From NCBI GenBank assembly GCA_029246285.1, contig JAQWNW010000043.1, positions 1 through 64,000 on the forward strand: a stretch of 64,000 bases of DNA, given 5' to 3'. The position numbers and the translations under genes were made by a program. This stretch comes from Paracoccaceae bacterium. GTDB lineage: Bacteria > Pseudomonadota > Alphaproteobacteria > Rhodobacterales > Rhodobacteraceae. Below, piece after piece: positions 17,621 through 26,657 of this stretch. Every line of letters starts with the position of its first letter. Positions within the stretch are counted from its first letter, which is position 1. A model generated the notes under the pieces. That model was given only the letters and a program-made list of their open reading frames with translations, did no database searches and was not told the DNA's origin.

Positions 17621-19207
17621 ATGGAATCCAATTTTTTAAATACAGAGATTTTGATAATTGGTGCAGGCCCTACGGGTTTATTATTAGCAAATTTTTTAGG
17701 GAAAATGGGTGTGAAAACGCTATTAGTGGAAAAAAACCTATCAACAGTGCAAGAACCAAGAGCTGTTTCTATCGACGATGAGTCGATGCGAGCATTACAA
17801 GCTGTAAATCTGAGTACACAATTAGAAAATATTATGGTTAGTGGGTATGGTTCGATTTATAAGGGACCAAAAGGTGATGTTTTTGCGTCCGTTAAGCCTT
17901 TTGATAAGGACTACGGTTTTGAAAAACGAAACGCTTTTCAACAACCTGAGCTAGAAAAAATCTTACTCAAGGGTTTGGGAAAATATCCAAATGTCAAAGT
18001 GCTTTTTGATACTGAAATGCTAAGTTTTAACCAAGGTAAGAATGAAGTTCATACTGAGCTTTTGACTTCAAATTCTGTAAAACAGGCTGTGACTTCAAAT
18101 TACATGGTGGGTTGTGATGGAGGTCGATCTTCTGTTCGAAAACTCCTCAATATTAAACTAAAAGGGGGTACATTTAGTGAACCTTGGTTGATTGTAGATT
18201 TAATTAGTACCAAAAATAGATGCTCTCACACAGAAGTTTATTGCAACCCAAAACGATCCAGTATCACATTGCCTGGACCAAAGGGTGTAAGGCGTTATGA
18301 GTTTAAATTGAGATCTGATGAATGTGCTGAAGATGTAGTTAAGGATGAGTTTGTCAGGAATTTATTGGGTGAAATTGGCCCTGATCAAAACGAGACTCTT
18401 CGGAGGGTGAGAGTATACACATTTCATGCGCGAGTTGCAGAAAAATGGAGAGACCGGTTAATATTTTTAGCTGGAGACGCCGCTCACTTAACGCCACCTT
18501 TTGCAGGGCAAGGAATGAATAGTGGGTTGCGAGACGCTCAAAATTTAGCGTGGAAATTACATAGTTCCCTAGGAACAACAAATTATGAGGAGTTACTTGA
18601 AAGTTATGAGTTAGAAAGGGCTCCTCACGCTAGATCTATGATTGAATTAGCAAGGAATATGGGAAGGATAATGATGCCCAACTCAATGTTACAAGGTATA
18701 ATTATTCGAAATTTTTTCAAACTATTGGGATTGTATGGACCAGCGAGAGATTATTTTTCTCAAATGAAATATAAACCTAAGCCTAGATTTACAAAAGGTC
18801 TCATTTGGCCTGATGGTCGAAATGCAAAAAATTCTTTAGTTGGGCAATTAATTTTTCAACCGTTGTTAGAAGATTATAAGGGTAAATTGGAATTGTTAGA
18901 TGATTTACTTCCAGACAAGCCAACGGTGATGCTGTTTTCACGTGAGCCAGATAGATTTGTTTGTGATAAATTAAAATTACATATTGAGTCTAAGGGAGCA
19001 TACATAATTGGTATAACTCCTGAAGATACGAAGGCTGTTAAGACAACTTTTCCAGTTTATAGAGATAAGTCTAGATCTTTTTCAAAAAAGCCATACGCTA
19101 GTTACTTAGATCACTTTTTATTGCTACGTAGAGATAAATACATCGCAGCAACGTGCCAAGTAAATAATCATTCTGAAATAATTGATAAGATAATTAAATT
19201 GGCCTAA
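17621..19207 (+). CDS. FAD-dependent aromatic hydroxylase (MhpA/PheA-like)
   Basis: A 528-residue group A flavoprotein monooxygenase. It has the N-terminal GAGPTGLLLANFLGKMG dinucleotide motif near residue 13, the mid-protein CDGGRSSVRKLL motif and the FAD-ribose motif FLAGDAAHLTPPFAGQGMN. The family hydroxylates phenolic acids such as 3-(3-hydroxyphenyl)propionate to the catechols cleaved by extradiol enzymes. That logic fits the dioxygenase directly upstream on the same strand. A ring-fission hydrolase is not obvious nearby; the alpha/beta hydrolase at 50232 is distant. Confidence 0.85.
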   Translation: MESNFLNTEILIIGAGPTGLLLANFLGKMGVKTLLVEKNLSTVQEPRAVSIDDESMRALQAVNLSTQLENIMVSGYGSIYKGPKGDVFASVKPFDKDYGFEKRNAFQQPELEKILLKGLGKYPNVKVLFDTEMLSFNQGKNEVHTELLTSNSVKQAVTSNYMVGCDGGRSSVRKLLNIKLKGGTFSEPWLIVDLISTKNRCSHTEVYCNPKRSSITLPGPKGVRRYEFKLRSDECAEDVVKDEFVRNLLGEIGPDQNETLRRVRVYTFHARVAEKWRDRLIFLAGDAAHLTPPFAGQGMNSGLRDAQNLAWKLHSSLGTTNYEELLESYELERAPHARSMIELARNMGRIMMPNSMLQGIIIRNFFKLLGLYGPARDYFSQMKYKPKPRFTKGLIWPDGRNAKNSLVGQLIFQPLLEDYKGKLELLDDLLPDKPTVMLFSREPDRFVCDKLKLHIESKGAYIIGITPEDTKAVKTTFPVYRDKSRSFSKKPYASYLDHFLLLRRDKYIAATCQVNNHSEIIDKIIKLA

Positions 19208-19217
19208 TTTTTTATTG

Positions 19218-20009
19218 TTAAGTTTTCCAATCAGGATCTAGTTTGTCTAACAAACGCCAAAATGCGGGCCATTCGGGATGACGCACTACAGCTCCTCCTT
19301 GTGCGCTGCCTCCTTCAAATTGTTGCCGAGTATGTTTTATCACATCTTCTGGAATTTTACTTATCTCTGCTCCTGAAGCTAAAGCTCGCAATTGAATGTC
19401 AGAATTCCTAATATAAATCTGATGTCTGACAAAAGCCCATATTGCACTTGGACCTGCTGTAAGAAGGCCATGGTTCTTCAACACCAATGTGTGATTTTTG
19501 GTACCCATTGCGCTTATTAAACGTTTTTTTTCTGATGAATCTAACACTATTCCTTCAAATTCATGATATCCAATTCTCTCATACAGTTGACATGCTTCTT
19601 GAACCATTGGGATAAACTTTTCGTTTATACTGCACATTGTTTGGCTAATAGGTTCATGCGTATGCATTACGCAATGTAAATCATTCGACCGAGCCTCGTG
19701 TATGGCTGAATGAATATTATAGCCAGCCTTATTTACAGGCATGTCCACGTCATCCAGTTTGTTTCCTTCTAAATCTAAACGGATAAGGTTTGAGGCTTTT
19801 ATTTCATCATATCGCAATCCAAAAGGATTGATTAAAAATGTATCTGTATTTGGAATTCTTAAAGTAATATGATTGTAAACGACGCTCGTCCACCCATAAT
19901 AATCTGTTAATCTATAAATAGCAGCAAGGTCTACACGCGCTTTCCACTCATCATCACTCATTCCCGTTGGAGTATTTGGGTAGGTAATATCTAAACTAGT
20001 AATTTCCAT
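19218..20009 (-). CDS. Class II aldolase/adducin family protein
   Basis: A 263-residue class II aldolase fold. Zinc-binding histidines appear in MHTHEP and in LKNHGLL, and the segment YGWTSVVYNHITLRIP matches the family's N-terminus. Members catalyse retro-aldol cleavage, decarboxylation or epimerisation of sugar phosphates and hydroxy acids. The ATG at 20009 follows AAAGGACA and was preferred to one 27 bases upstream. It is convergent with the FAD hydroxylase (10-base gap); the C-terminal QQFEGGSAQGGAVV stretch is seen in a branch of uncharacterised bacterial members. Confidence 0.85.
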   Translation of the reverse strand: MEITSLDITYPNTPTGMSDDEWKARVDLAAIYRLTDYYGWTSVVYNHITLRIPNTDTFLINPFGLRYDEIKASNLIRLDLEGNKLDDVDMPVNKAGYNIHSAIHEARSNDLHCVMHTHEPISQTMCSINEKFIPMVQEACQLYERIGYHEFEGIVLDSSEKKRLISAMGTKNHTLVLKNHGLLTAGPSAIWAFVRHQIYIRNSDIQLRALASGAEISKIPEDVIKHTRQQFEGGSAQGGAVVRHPEWPAFWRLLDKLDPDWKT

Positions 20010-20175
20010 CAAATGTCCTTTCGGTATTAAACGCAATTATTATATATTTTTTAAAAAAGAAAAAGATATTCGCTTATTTAAATTGCTTTTAACCATTCCT
20101 TATGCTGTTGTAAGTTCTAAAGCTATAATTAAATTAAGTGAAGCTACATTGTCTGTCCCTAAAAACATTAAAACA

Positions 20176-20976
20176 ATGAAATTATATCCTGAGGCGAAAC
20201 GTATTTTTCGTGAACTGGATAATTTAGGAGTTCAAGAAAATGAATCTATAGATGTGCAGAGTTTATTTGCTTTTGATCAGCTACATTACCATGGTATCCA
20301 ATCTGTTCAAGCCTGCATTAATACTCTGAATATAAAGAGAGGTGATAAGCTGCTAGAAATTGGCTCAGGGTGGGGTGGGCCTTCTAGGTATATTGCTCAT
20401 ATGGTTGGTGCAAATGTTGAGGCATTAGAATTACAAAAAGATTATCATGATGTTGGATTTAGTTTAACTGAAAGATGTGGGCTGTCAGATAGAGTAACAC
20501 ATGTTTGTACTGATTTTCTAACTTATGAAAATAAGAATAATCATTTTAATAATATCGTTAGTTGGCTAGCCTTATATCATATACCTAACAGACAGAAATC
20601 TTGTTTAAGAATTTTTGAACTTTTAAAGCCAGGAGGTAAAGTTTTCATAGAAGATCTCACAGTATTTGATCAAAATGCAAATATAAACTGGGACCTATTA
20701 AAAAATGATTTATTTGCGAATTCATTAATTAGCATTGATGATTATAAAAGTCATTTTGAAAATGCAGGATTTAAAATTGATGTTTGTCAGGATATGACAA
20801 TTGACTGGTCCAAATTTACAAGAGATCGATATTCTAATTTCTTGGAGAGAAAAAATGAATTCATTGATTTGCATGGAAAAGACTTGTTTGATCAAATGAA
20901 ATATTTTTATATGAAAATCGTCGAGTATTTCAATGTGAAAGCTATTGGAGGATTGCGTCTTATTTGTTCTAAATAA
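20176..20976 (+). CDS. SAM-dependent methyltransferase
   Basis: A class I methyltransferase of 266 residues. Motif I is LLEIGSGWGGPSRYIA, the acidic residue after strand 2 lies in VEALELQ, and LFELLKPGGKVFIEDL ends the Rossmann core. The segment FAFDQLHYHGIQSV before motif I matches sarcosine/dimethylglycine or cyclopropane-type methyltransferase relatives. The start is uncertain: the frame is open far upstream, but the ATG at 20176 gives the N-terminus normal for the family. No good ribosome site is visible. The substrate is unknown. Confidence 0.75.
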   Translation: MKLYPEAKRIFRELDNLGVQENESIDVQSLFAFDQLHYHGIQSVQACINTLNIKRGDKLLEIGSGWGGPSRYIAHMVGANVEALELQKDYHDVGFSLTERCGLSDRVTHVCTDFLTYENKNNHFNNIVSWLALYHIPNRQKSCLRIFELLKPGGKVFIEDLTVFDQNANINWDLLKNDLFANSLISIDDYKSHFENAGFKIDVCQDMTIDWSKFTRDRYSNFLERKNEFIDLHGKDLFDQMKYFYMKIVEYFNVKAIGGLRLICSK

Positions 20977-21042
20977 AGTATCATTGAACGGAATATTTAA
21001 GAAAGCTCTTGAACATCTTGTATAATAGTTCTTCTCTCAATT

Positions 21043-21951
21043 ATGAGCGCATTTTCTAAACTAAATCCTCAAAAGAAAGCACTTATCTATATGTTGTTAG
21101 CTATGTTTTTTTTTACAGGCATGAGTATTTTTATTCGCAAATCATCCGAGCAATTACACATAATGGAAGTTATATTTCTTAGAAACCTTCTGGCTTGCAT
21201 TATTATCGTCCCGGTATTGGGCTCATCAGGACTTCACAATTTTAAAATGAGAGAGCCTAAACTATTTTTTTTCCGAGCAATTGTCGGTAGTATCGGCATG
21301 ATAGCTGGTTTTATAGCCTTTACATTAATACCGTTAGCGCAAGCTACGGCAATTAGTTTTACGACACCTATTTTTGTGACCATTGGTGCTGCATTGGTCC
21401 TTGGAGAAGTTATAAAGTTGAGAAGAATTATAGCGATAATTATAGGATTTTTGGGTATGTTAATTATTGTTCAACCCGGCTCTGATGCGCTTTCTATTGG
21501 CGTTTCATTGGCTTTTATATCTGCTGCGGCTCACTCGGTTAATGGATTGCTGGTAAAAAAAATGACTGCGAAAGAGTCTGCCAATGCTATCGTTGCATGG
21601 ATGGTAATTTTGATAGTCCCAATTACAATTGTTCCGGCAATTTTAGTTTGGGAGTGGCCTGGACCAGAAACTTGGATTTATCTCTGGTTACTAGCTATTT
21701 TTGGGACTCTTGGACACCTAAGCTTCACCCGTGCATTTGCTCTTGCTGAAATTACGAGCTTGCAACCGTTGGAGTTTATTAAATTACCCATGACAGCTCT
21801 GGTTGCTTGGTTAATTTTTTCTGAACTTCCGGGCTACTGGACTTGGGTTGGTGGCATAGTAATATTTTCTTCCACAATATATATTACACAAAGAGAAGCG
21901 AAGCTTAACAGATCAACGGTTTCAAGTACAAATATTTTGGGACCAAAATAA
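21043..21951 (+). CDS. EamA/DMT family transporter
   Basis: A 302-residue membrane protein with ten hydrophobic helices arranged as two EamA repeats; FFTGMSIFIRKSSEQLH opens the first and AHSVNGLLVKKMTAKES the second. DMT proteins export metabolites such as amino acids, nucleobases or amines. The second repeat contains the typical LAEITSLQPLEFIKLPMTAL helix. A different member is encoded at 30832-31713. Substrate unknown. Confidence 0.87.
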   Translation: MSAFSKLNPQKKALIYMLLAMFFFTGMSIFIRKSSEQLHIMEVIFLRNLLACIIIVPVLGSSGLHNFKMREPKLFFFRAIVGSIGMIAGFIAFTLIPLAQATAISFTTPIFVTIGAALVLGEVIKLRRIIAIIIGFLGMLIIVQPGSDALSIGVSLAFISAAAHSVNGLLVKKMTAKESANAIVAWMVILIVPITIVPAILVWEWPGPETWIYLWLLAIFGTLGHLSFTRAFALAEITSLQPLEFIKLPMTALVAWLIFSELPGYWTWVGGIVIFSSTIYITQREAKLNRSTVSSTNILGPK

Positions 21952-21986
21952 GCTAAAAAAATTTGAATAAATATACATATCATTTT

Positions 21987-22008
21987 ATGATTTTTGAGTT
22001 AAAATCAT
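21987..22008 (+). terminator. Weak A+T-rich terminator-like hairpin
   Basis: ATGATTTT at 21987-21994 pairs with AAAATCAT at 22001-22008 around a 6-base loop, 35 bases after the DMT transporter stop. The stem is A+T-rich and followed by only three T residues, so termination would be weak. Confidence 0.35.
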
Positions 22009-22036
22009 TTAAGAAATTAAGAATGTTTTAAATATT

Positions 22037-22052
22037 ATATCAATATTGATAT
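22037..22052. promoter_or_regulatory. 16-bp perfect palindrome upstream of P1 peptidase gene
   Basis: ATATCAATATTGATAT is identical to its reverse complement and ends 27 bases before the peptidase's TTG start. Position and symmetry fit a repressor operator overlapping a promoter or leader. No regulator gene is adjacent. Confidence 0.4.
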
Positions 22053-22079
22053 GTTGTTCAAAAGCAAAGGAAGATTATT

Positions 22080-23162
22080 TTGGCAGTTTCAAAACGGAAA
22101 TTACGCGCGCGTGATTTAGGACTACCTTTTCCTGGGACCACAGGTGTAAATAATGCCATTACAGATATAGCTGGATTGAGTGTAGGCTTTTCCACGTTAA
22201 CCAATGAGAAAAAAAACATACGAACTGGTGTGACCGCGATTATCCCTCGTAAAGATAAGAATAAACCAATGCCAGTATTAGCTGGTCAATACACTTTGAA
22301 TGGCAATGGAGAAATGACTGGGACCCATTGGGTTAATGATGCTGGTTATTTCTTAGGCCCGATATGTATTACCAATACGCACTCAGTAGGAATGGTTCAT
22401 CATGGTGCAACAAAATGGATGATAAATCGGTATAAAGATTATTTTAAAAGAGAACATGCATGGGCGATGCCTGTAGTAGCGGAAACATATGATGGTGTTC
22501 TTAATGATATAAATGCTCAAAATATTATGCCAGAGCATGCGATTAATGCTTTAGATAATGCTACCTTTGGGGCTTTGGAAGAGGGCTCTGTGGGTGGTGG
22601 AAATGGAATGATATGTTATGAATTTAAAGGTGGTACGGGTACATCATCTAGGGTGATTGATATTGGTGGAGAGAGCTATACAATTGGGGCCTTAGTTCAA
22701 GCCAATCATGGAATTCGTCCATGGTTAAATATTTTAGGAAAGCCAATAGGGAAATTGCTTGATGATGGTCGGTTTATGGACAGCGAGAGTGGTTCTATCA
22801 TAGCCATTATTGCAACGGATGCTCCCTTATCCTCGTTGTCATTGAGACAAATTGCTAAACGTGTCGCAATTGGAGTGGGTCGTGGGGGTTCACCAGGTGG
22901 AAATAACTCTGGCGATATATTTTTATCATTTTCTACTCAAAAGCTATCAATTCTTGGGAAGAAATCTGAGATAATTAGAAATAGGTCGGAGTTAAATCCA
23001 GATTTTATAGATCCCCTATACTTGGCTGCAGTTGAATGTGTGGAGGAGGCAGTGGTAAACGCCTTAGTCGCTTGTGAGAGTGTCGCTACATTTAAGCCAT
23101 CTGGATTAATTTGCAAAAGTATTGATCTGGATTTTTTAAAAGGCTTATTTGTTGATGATTAA
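22080..23162 (+). CDS. P1 (DmpA-type) aminopeptidase
   Basis: A 360-residue N-terminal-nucleophile hydrolase of the DmpA/BapA family. Family blocks include RARDLGLPFPGTTG, TGVTAIIPR, NTHSVGMVHHG, GSVGGGNGMICYEFKGGTG and GRGGSPGGNNSGDIFLSFST. The serine of the NSGD step, near residue 277, is the expected autocleavage site and nucleophile. Such enzymes act on D- or beta-aminoacyl peptides and amides. Translation starts at TTG, supported by AAAGGAAG seven bases upstream; no ATG fits. It may belong to peptide or acyl-amide salvage. Confidence 0.88.
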   Translation: MAVSKRKLRARDLGLPFPGTTGVNNAITDIAGLSVGFSTLTNEKKNIRTGVTAIIPRKDKNKPMPVLAGQYTLNGNGEMTGTHWVNDAGYFLGPICITNTHSVGMVHHGATKWMINRYKDYFKREHAWAMPVVAETYDGVLNDINAQNIMPEHAINALDNATFGALEEGSVGGGNGMICYEFKGGTGTSSRVIDIGGESYTIGALVQANHGIRPWLNILGKPIGKLLDDGRFMDSESGSIIAIIATDAPLSSLSLRQIAKRVAIGVGRGGSPGGNNSGDIFLSFSTQKLSILGKKSEIIRNRSELNPDFIDPLYLAAVECVEEAVVNALVACESVATFKPSGLICKSIDLDFLKGLFVDD

Positions 23163-23180
23163 TCAAGGAAGTATTTTGTT

Positions 23181-23831
23181 TTAGGGTTTTAAAAATGCAC
23201 TCATATGAAAAGCGGATTGCTCTGACAATCTTGGAAAACTTTTACTAATTGGGCAGATGCGCCTAGCAGCGCAGCCAGAGGTAACGCAATTCTTAGAATC
23301 TTTGCCCAAGATATGAGTTTTACAAAGTTCAGAATGATAATTGTTAGAAGCGAATGCTGATACGGGGCAAGCATTCAAACAGGGTGCGGAACATTTTTTG
23401 CAGGGATTTGGTGGTGGTTTTGGAAGCTTTATTTTTTTATCAAAAGATAAAGCACCCCGAAATGATACAAATAAGCCAGCTTTATCGTGAACGAGTAATT
23501 TTATTGGGGACTCATGAGATCTACGTGTTTTTATAGCCCATTTATAAAATGGGAGATATGGAGCTTTACCAAATGGAAACAAGGGTATTGCATTTAAGCT
23601 TGATGCTATATTGATTATTACTCTTCTAGACCATTTATCTAATGGATTAGTTTGATCTTTTTGATATTCTGGACTGTTTTTAAATGCTTTCCAGAAATTT
23701 GGTTCTCTTGGACCTAATAAAATTAATGTCTTACAGTTTGGTGGCGTTCCATCGTTAGCGGTAGGGTAAAATCCACCTAAAATAGTTAGATTTTGTGTTT
23801 TTAGTAGTTCGTCTATTGCAACATAATCCAT
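23181..23831 (-). CDS. Ferredoxin-like 4Fe-4S protein related to epoxyqueuosine reductase
   Basis: A 216-residue protein with a C-terminal iron-sulfur region: CKKCSAPCLNACPVSAF near 143-160 gives CxxCxxxCxxxCP, followed by CKTH, CVTSGCAARRICPI. The N-terminal half holds LTILGGFYPTAND and TLILLGPREPNFW, as in a family of ferredoxin-like proteins common in alphaproteobacteria that resembles the C-terminal half of QueG-like enzymes without the cobalamin domain. The role is unknown. It is convergent with the P1 peptidase across 18 bases. Confidence 0.7.
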   Translation of the reverse strand: MDYVAIDELLKTQNLTILGGFYPTANDGTPPNCKTLILLGPREPNFWKAFKNSPEYQKDQTNPLDKWSRRVIINIASSLNAIPLFPFGKAPYLPFYKWAIKTRRSHESPIKLLVHDKAGLFVSFRGALSFDKKIKLPKPPPNPCKKCSAPCLNACPVSAFASNNYHSELCKTHILGKDSKNCVTSGCAARRICPISKSFPRLSEQSAFHMSAFLKP

Positions 23832-23955
23832 TTAAAACCACACGTATAAAACTGAAAATTAGATTATCACAGTAATAATGATATTAACAAGGATGCCATT
23901 AGTTAACTTAATTTCTATTTTGAGCTAATATAAAAAGATACGATAAAAAATTTAA

Positions 23956-24303
23956 ATGAGCGATAATTTTTTGAAAAATTATATTTTGAATTTTATAATA
24001 ATTGGTTACTTACTTTGTAATCATATTAATGCTGCTCCTTTAAGAGAAGGTAGTTATATAGAACTGTCTAATGAACAAGCTCCAATAATTTTACAAAGAG
24101 ATAAACAACTCCATTTTTTGGCTGGTGCTGGCGTGTCAAAAGCGATATTTTTATCGACAGGCTCTATGATGTCTGGTTTTTTTATAGGCACAGCAGCTGG
24201 TGCAATAAAAGAACTCTTTGATAAACGAGGGGAAGGAGTGGCGGAAACTAATGATTTTATAGCCACGTCCTTTGGGGCCTTATTAATATTACTTATAAAA
24301 TAG
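23956..24303 (+). CDS. Small secreted or membrane protein, YfiM-like
   Basis: A 115-residue protein with an N-terminal hydrophobic segment (FIIIGYLLCNHINAA) that looks like a signal peptide or lipoprotein signal. The remainder holds DKQLHFLAGAGVSKAIF and a GTAAGAIKELFDKRGEGVAETND block resembling YfiM/DUF2279-like envelope proteins, in which a conserved histidine and a GKE/D-rich hinge recur. Function is unknown. It ends just before a bidirectional terminator. Confidence 0.55.
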   Translation: MSDNFLKNYILNFIIIGYLLCNHINAAPLREGSYIELSNEQAPIILQRDKQLHFLAGAGVSKAIFLSTGSMMSGFFIGTAAGAIKELFDKRGEGVAETNDFIATSFGALLILLIK

Positions 24304-24335
24304 AGAATAGATCTAAATTAGGTTATGTAAGAAAT

Positions 24336-24362
24336 GCAGGCTTTAAAATTATTAAAGCCTGC
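24336..24362. terminator. Bidirectional terminator hairpin
   Basis: GCAGGCTTTAA at 24336-24346 is an exact reverse complement of 24352-24362, with a 5-base loop. It lies between the convergent YfiM-like gene and the NCS2 permease and can serve both. The T-tracts on either side are short. Confidence 0.8.
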
Positions 24363-24372
24363 GTCAATAAAT

Positions 24373-25686
24373 TCAATCTTCTTCTGGTAACACTTGGTTT
24401 AATATAATTGCAATTAAAGCAGTGGGTAGTAATCCAGATACAGCCATTGTCTTAATGACACCTGGCAAATATTGAACCGCTGATTGCTCAAGATTTAAGC
24501 CTAATCCGACTGCGAGAGAGACAGCGATAATCATCATATTTCGACGGTTCATCTTCACTTCGCTCAGCATATTCATGCCAGCGGCGACTACCATTCCAAA
24601 CATTACGATAACACCACCACCAAGCACAGGCATAGGCATTGATGCAACAATTGCTCCAATTTTAGGAAGTAAGCCACATGCAATAAGTATCAGGCCTGCG
24701 ATTGTAACGACATGTCTACTCATAATACCGGTCATCCCAATAATTCCAACGTTTTGACTGAAAGAAGTATTAGGTAATCCACCAAAGACTGCAGCGACAG
24801 CAGTGCCCAATCCGTCAGCATAGGTAGCACCAGCGATTTCTTCGTCTGTTGCATCGCGTCCCGCACCAGCTTTGGTTGTTCCTGATGTATCACCTACTGT
24901 TTCAATAGCGGATACTATACAGATTAGCGTAACGGCAATTACAGCTCCTAGACTAAACTCAAATCCATATGGCATAAAATTTGGAATTGCTATCAAGCCA
25001 GCTTTTCCAACTCCAGCAAAGTTTACCATTCCAAAAAGCCAGGCGACTAAATATCCTGCAATCAATCCAATCAATAACGCAGCAGATGATACAAGACCTT
25101 TCCCCCAAAATTTGAGAATAAAAGAAACTACGATCACGCTACCGGCTACAGTCCAATGCATCAATGAGCCATAACTTGCTGCTTCCATTTGAAATTTTGC
25201 AGCACCACCGGCCGCATATTTTATTGCTACAGGTATGAGATACAAGCCAATAGTAAGAATTACTAATCCGCTCACCAAAGGTGGAAATAAAAATCGAATT
25301 TTTCCAATAATTGAGCCTAGGAAAAAATGTATAATACCACCGATTAAGCATGCAGTTAAAGCAACACCTAAACCTTGCGTTTTAGCAATCACAAATAAAA
25401 CTGACACAAATGCAAAGCTAGTCCCTTGCATTATTGGAAGGCGCGATCCAACAGGACCAAAACCAATTGTTTGAAACAATGTTGCGATTCCTGCAAATAA
25501 CATAGCCATTTGTATGAGGTAGATTTGTTCAGCTCCTCCAAATGCTAAGCCTGCTGCTCCTGCTATAATAATTGATGGCGTAACATTGGACGCAAACATT
25601 GCGAGGACATGTTGTATACCAAGTGGCACAGCTTGACCCAGTGGTGGGGTCGAAGCGGAGTCACTATAATTTTCTGTTAAAGACAA
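24373..25686 (-). CDS. NCS2 xanthine/uracil permease
   Basis: A 437-residue transporter with about 12-14 hydrophobic helices. NCS2 signatures include the opening PLGQAVPLGIQHVLAMFASN, VTLICIVSAIETVGDTSG in helix 8, the signature SFSQNVGIIGMTGI and PVLGGGVIVMFG. It imports xanthine, uric acid or uracil with protons. A strong AAGGAG ribosome site precedes the ATG, and an unusual ACGT-rich dyad lies just further upstream. The family member is closest to the xanthine/uric-acid branch by eye, but nucleobase choice is uncertain. Confidence 0.9.
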   Translation of the reverse strand: MSLTENYSDSASTPPLGQAVPLGIQHVLAMFASNVTPSIIIAGAAGLAFGGAEQIYLIQMAMLFAGIATLFQTIGFGPVGSRLPIMQGTSFAFVSVLFVIAKTQGLGVALTACLIGGIIHFFLGSIIGKIRFLFPPLVSGLVILTIGLYLIPVAIKYAAGGAAKFQMEAASYGSLMHWTVAGSVIVVSFILKFWGKGLVSSAALLIGLIAGYLVAWLFGMVNFAGVGKAGLIAIPNFMPYGFEFSLGAVIAVTLICIVSAIETVGDTSGTTKAGAGRDATDEEIAGATYADGLGTAVAAVFGGLPNTSFSQNVGIIGMTGIMSRHVVTIAGLILIACGLLPKIGAIVASMPMPVLGGGVIVMFGMVVAAGMNMLSEVKMNRRNMMIIAVSLAVGLGLNLEQSAVQYLPGVIKTMAVSGLLPTALIAIILNQVLPEED

Positions 25687-25700
25687 TTTATTCTCCTTAG

Positions 25701-25735
25701 TTTTTACGTTTACGTAAACTGCTTATACGTAAAAA
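25701..25735. promoter_or_regulatory. Nested TTTACGT/ACGTAAA dyads upstream of NCS2 permease
   Basis: A 12-bp palindrome GTTTACGTAAAC at 25708-25719 lies inside a wider inverted repeat (TTTTTACGT at 25701-25709 and ACGTAAAAA at 25727-25735). Three TACGT cores are therefore packed in 35 bases, starting 15 bases upstream of the permease start. This resembles a multi-site operator for a purine- or nitrogen-responsive regulator. Confidence 0.55.
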
Positions 25736-25871
25736 AACTTTATCAAGATAGAAAAATTTTTGGTTTAATGAAAAAGTTTGTAACAATCATATTTCAATGA
25801 GCTAAATTGCGTTATACCATTTTTTTTAAATAGTCTGTTGGTAGTAGTGATTTTAATTACGCACAAAAAAA

Positions 25872-26162
25872 TTAAGCTGCTTCTACATATCTGAACTCTC
25901 GGATTGCACCATTATCGAGAGCTGCGAGCGCATTTTGGTATGCTTCACTTGCGTAACCTTTTTCGGCAGCGTCCATACTTTCCCATTCGATTACAACTGT
26001 TCGGGTTTTCTGACCCTTTTCTTTTACCGCAACCGGAATACCGCGCGCTAAAAACTTGGCCCCAGCTGCTTGCATCGCAGGTCCGGCTAATGCCGCATAA
26101 CTTGCAAGTTTGGCTTCATCTAAAATAGATGTGTATATTACTACCTGATAAATTTTTGACAT
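25872..26162 (-). CDS. DUF1330 family protein
   Basis: A 96-residue dimeric alpha+beta barrel protein of the DUF1330 family. It shows FLARGIPVAVKEKGQKTRTVVIEW and a YASEAYQNALAAL stretch. Members often sit with oxidoreductases and may detoxify or isomerise reactive metabolites, but no reaction is established. It follows the VOC gene by 51 bases in a minus-strand set and has a TAGGAG ribosome site. Confidence 0.85.
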   Translation of the reverse strand: MSKIYQVVIYTSILDEAKLASYAALAGPAMQAAGAKFLARGIPVAVKEKGQKTRTVVIEWESMDAAEKGYASEAYQNALAALDNGAIREFRYVEAA

Positions 26163-26213
26163 TTTTTCTCCTATAATTTTTTCTTTAAATAATTTAATTT
26201 AAAATTTAAACTT

Positions 26214-26591
26214 CTACACACAATACCCGCAGATTTTATTACCATCAAGATCACGAGCATAGGCGTAATAGGTTTCATCACCCTCAATTCTCGTACCAGG
26301 CTTACCTTCATCAATTCCGCCATTAGCAACTGCCGTTGCGTGAAAATTATCGACTTCTTCTCTGGATCCTACTAGCATCGCTATCATAGCCCCATTTCCA
26401 AAAGTAGCATTCTCTCCATTAAAAGGTTTTGTTAAGTAAAATTCAATGTTCTCAGGAGAAGTTTTAGAACCATAGCCAATATAATCCGTATCTGTTAACC
26501 TTCGGGTCAAACCTAATGTATCAAGGACAGCATCATAAAATTTTGCGGAAGCATCTAAGTTGTTAGTACCAACCATCACATACCCTATCAT
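26214..26591 (-). CDS. VOC family protein (glyoxalase/bleomycin-resistance fold)
   Basis: A 125-residue single-domain vicinal-oxygen-chelate protein. It opens with MIGYVMVGTNNLDASAKFYD and ends AYARDLDGNKICGYCV, the shape of a lyase/dioxygenase-type VOC domain. Such proteins bind a metal and act as glyoxalase, dioxygenase or resistance proteins; the reaction here is unknown. It lies between the DUF1330 and nitronate monooxygenase genes and has a GGAGAAG ribosome site. Confidence 0.85.
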   Translation of the reverse strand: MIGYVMVGTNNLDASAKFYDAVLDTLGLTRRLTDTDYIGYGSKTSPENIEFYLTKPFNGENATFGNGAMIAMLVGSREEVDNFHATAVANGGIDEGKPGTRIEGDETYYAYARDLDGNKICGYCV

Positions 26592-26657
26592 ATTTCTTCT
26601 CCAATTAAAGTTTTCTTTTCTTTTTATTGCTCATCTTCTTGTTCTTAAAAATTCATT

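Noticed and set aside
23354-23536. Plus-strand frame within the ferredoxin-like gene.
   Set aside because: It lies antisense to a clear cysteine-motif protein and has no protein-like features.
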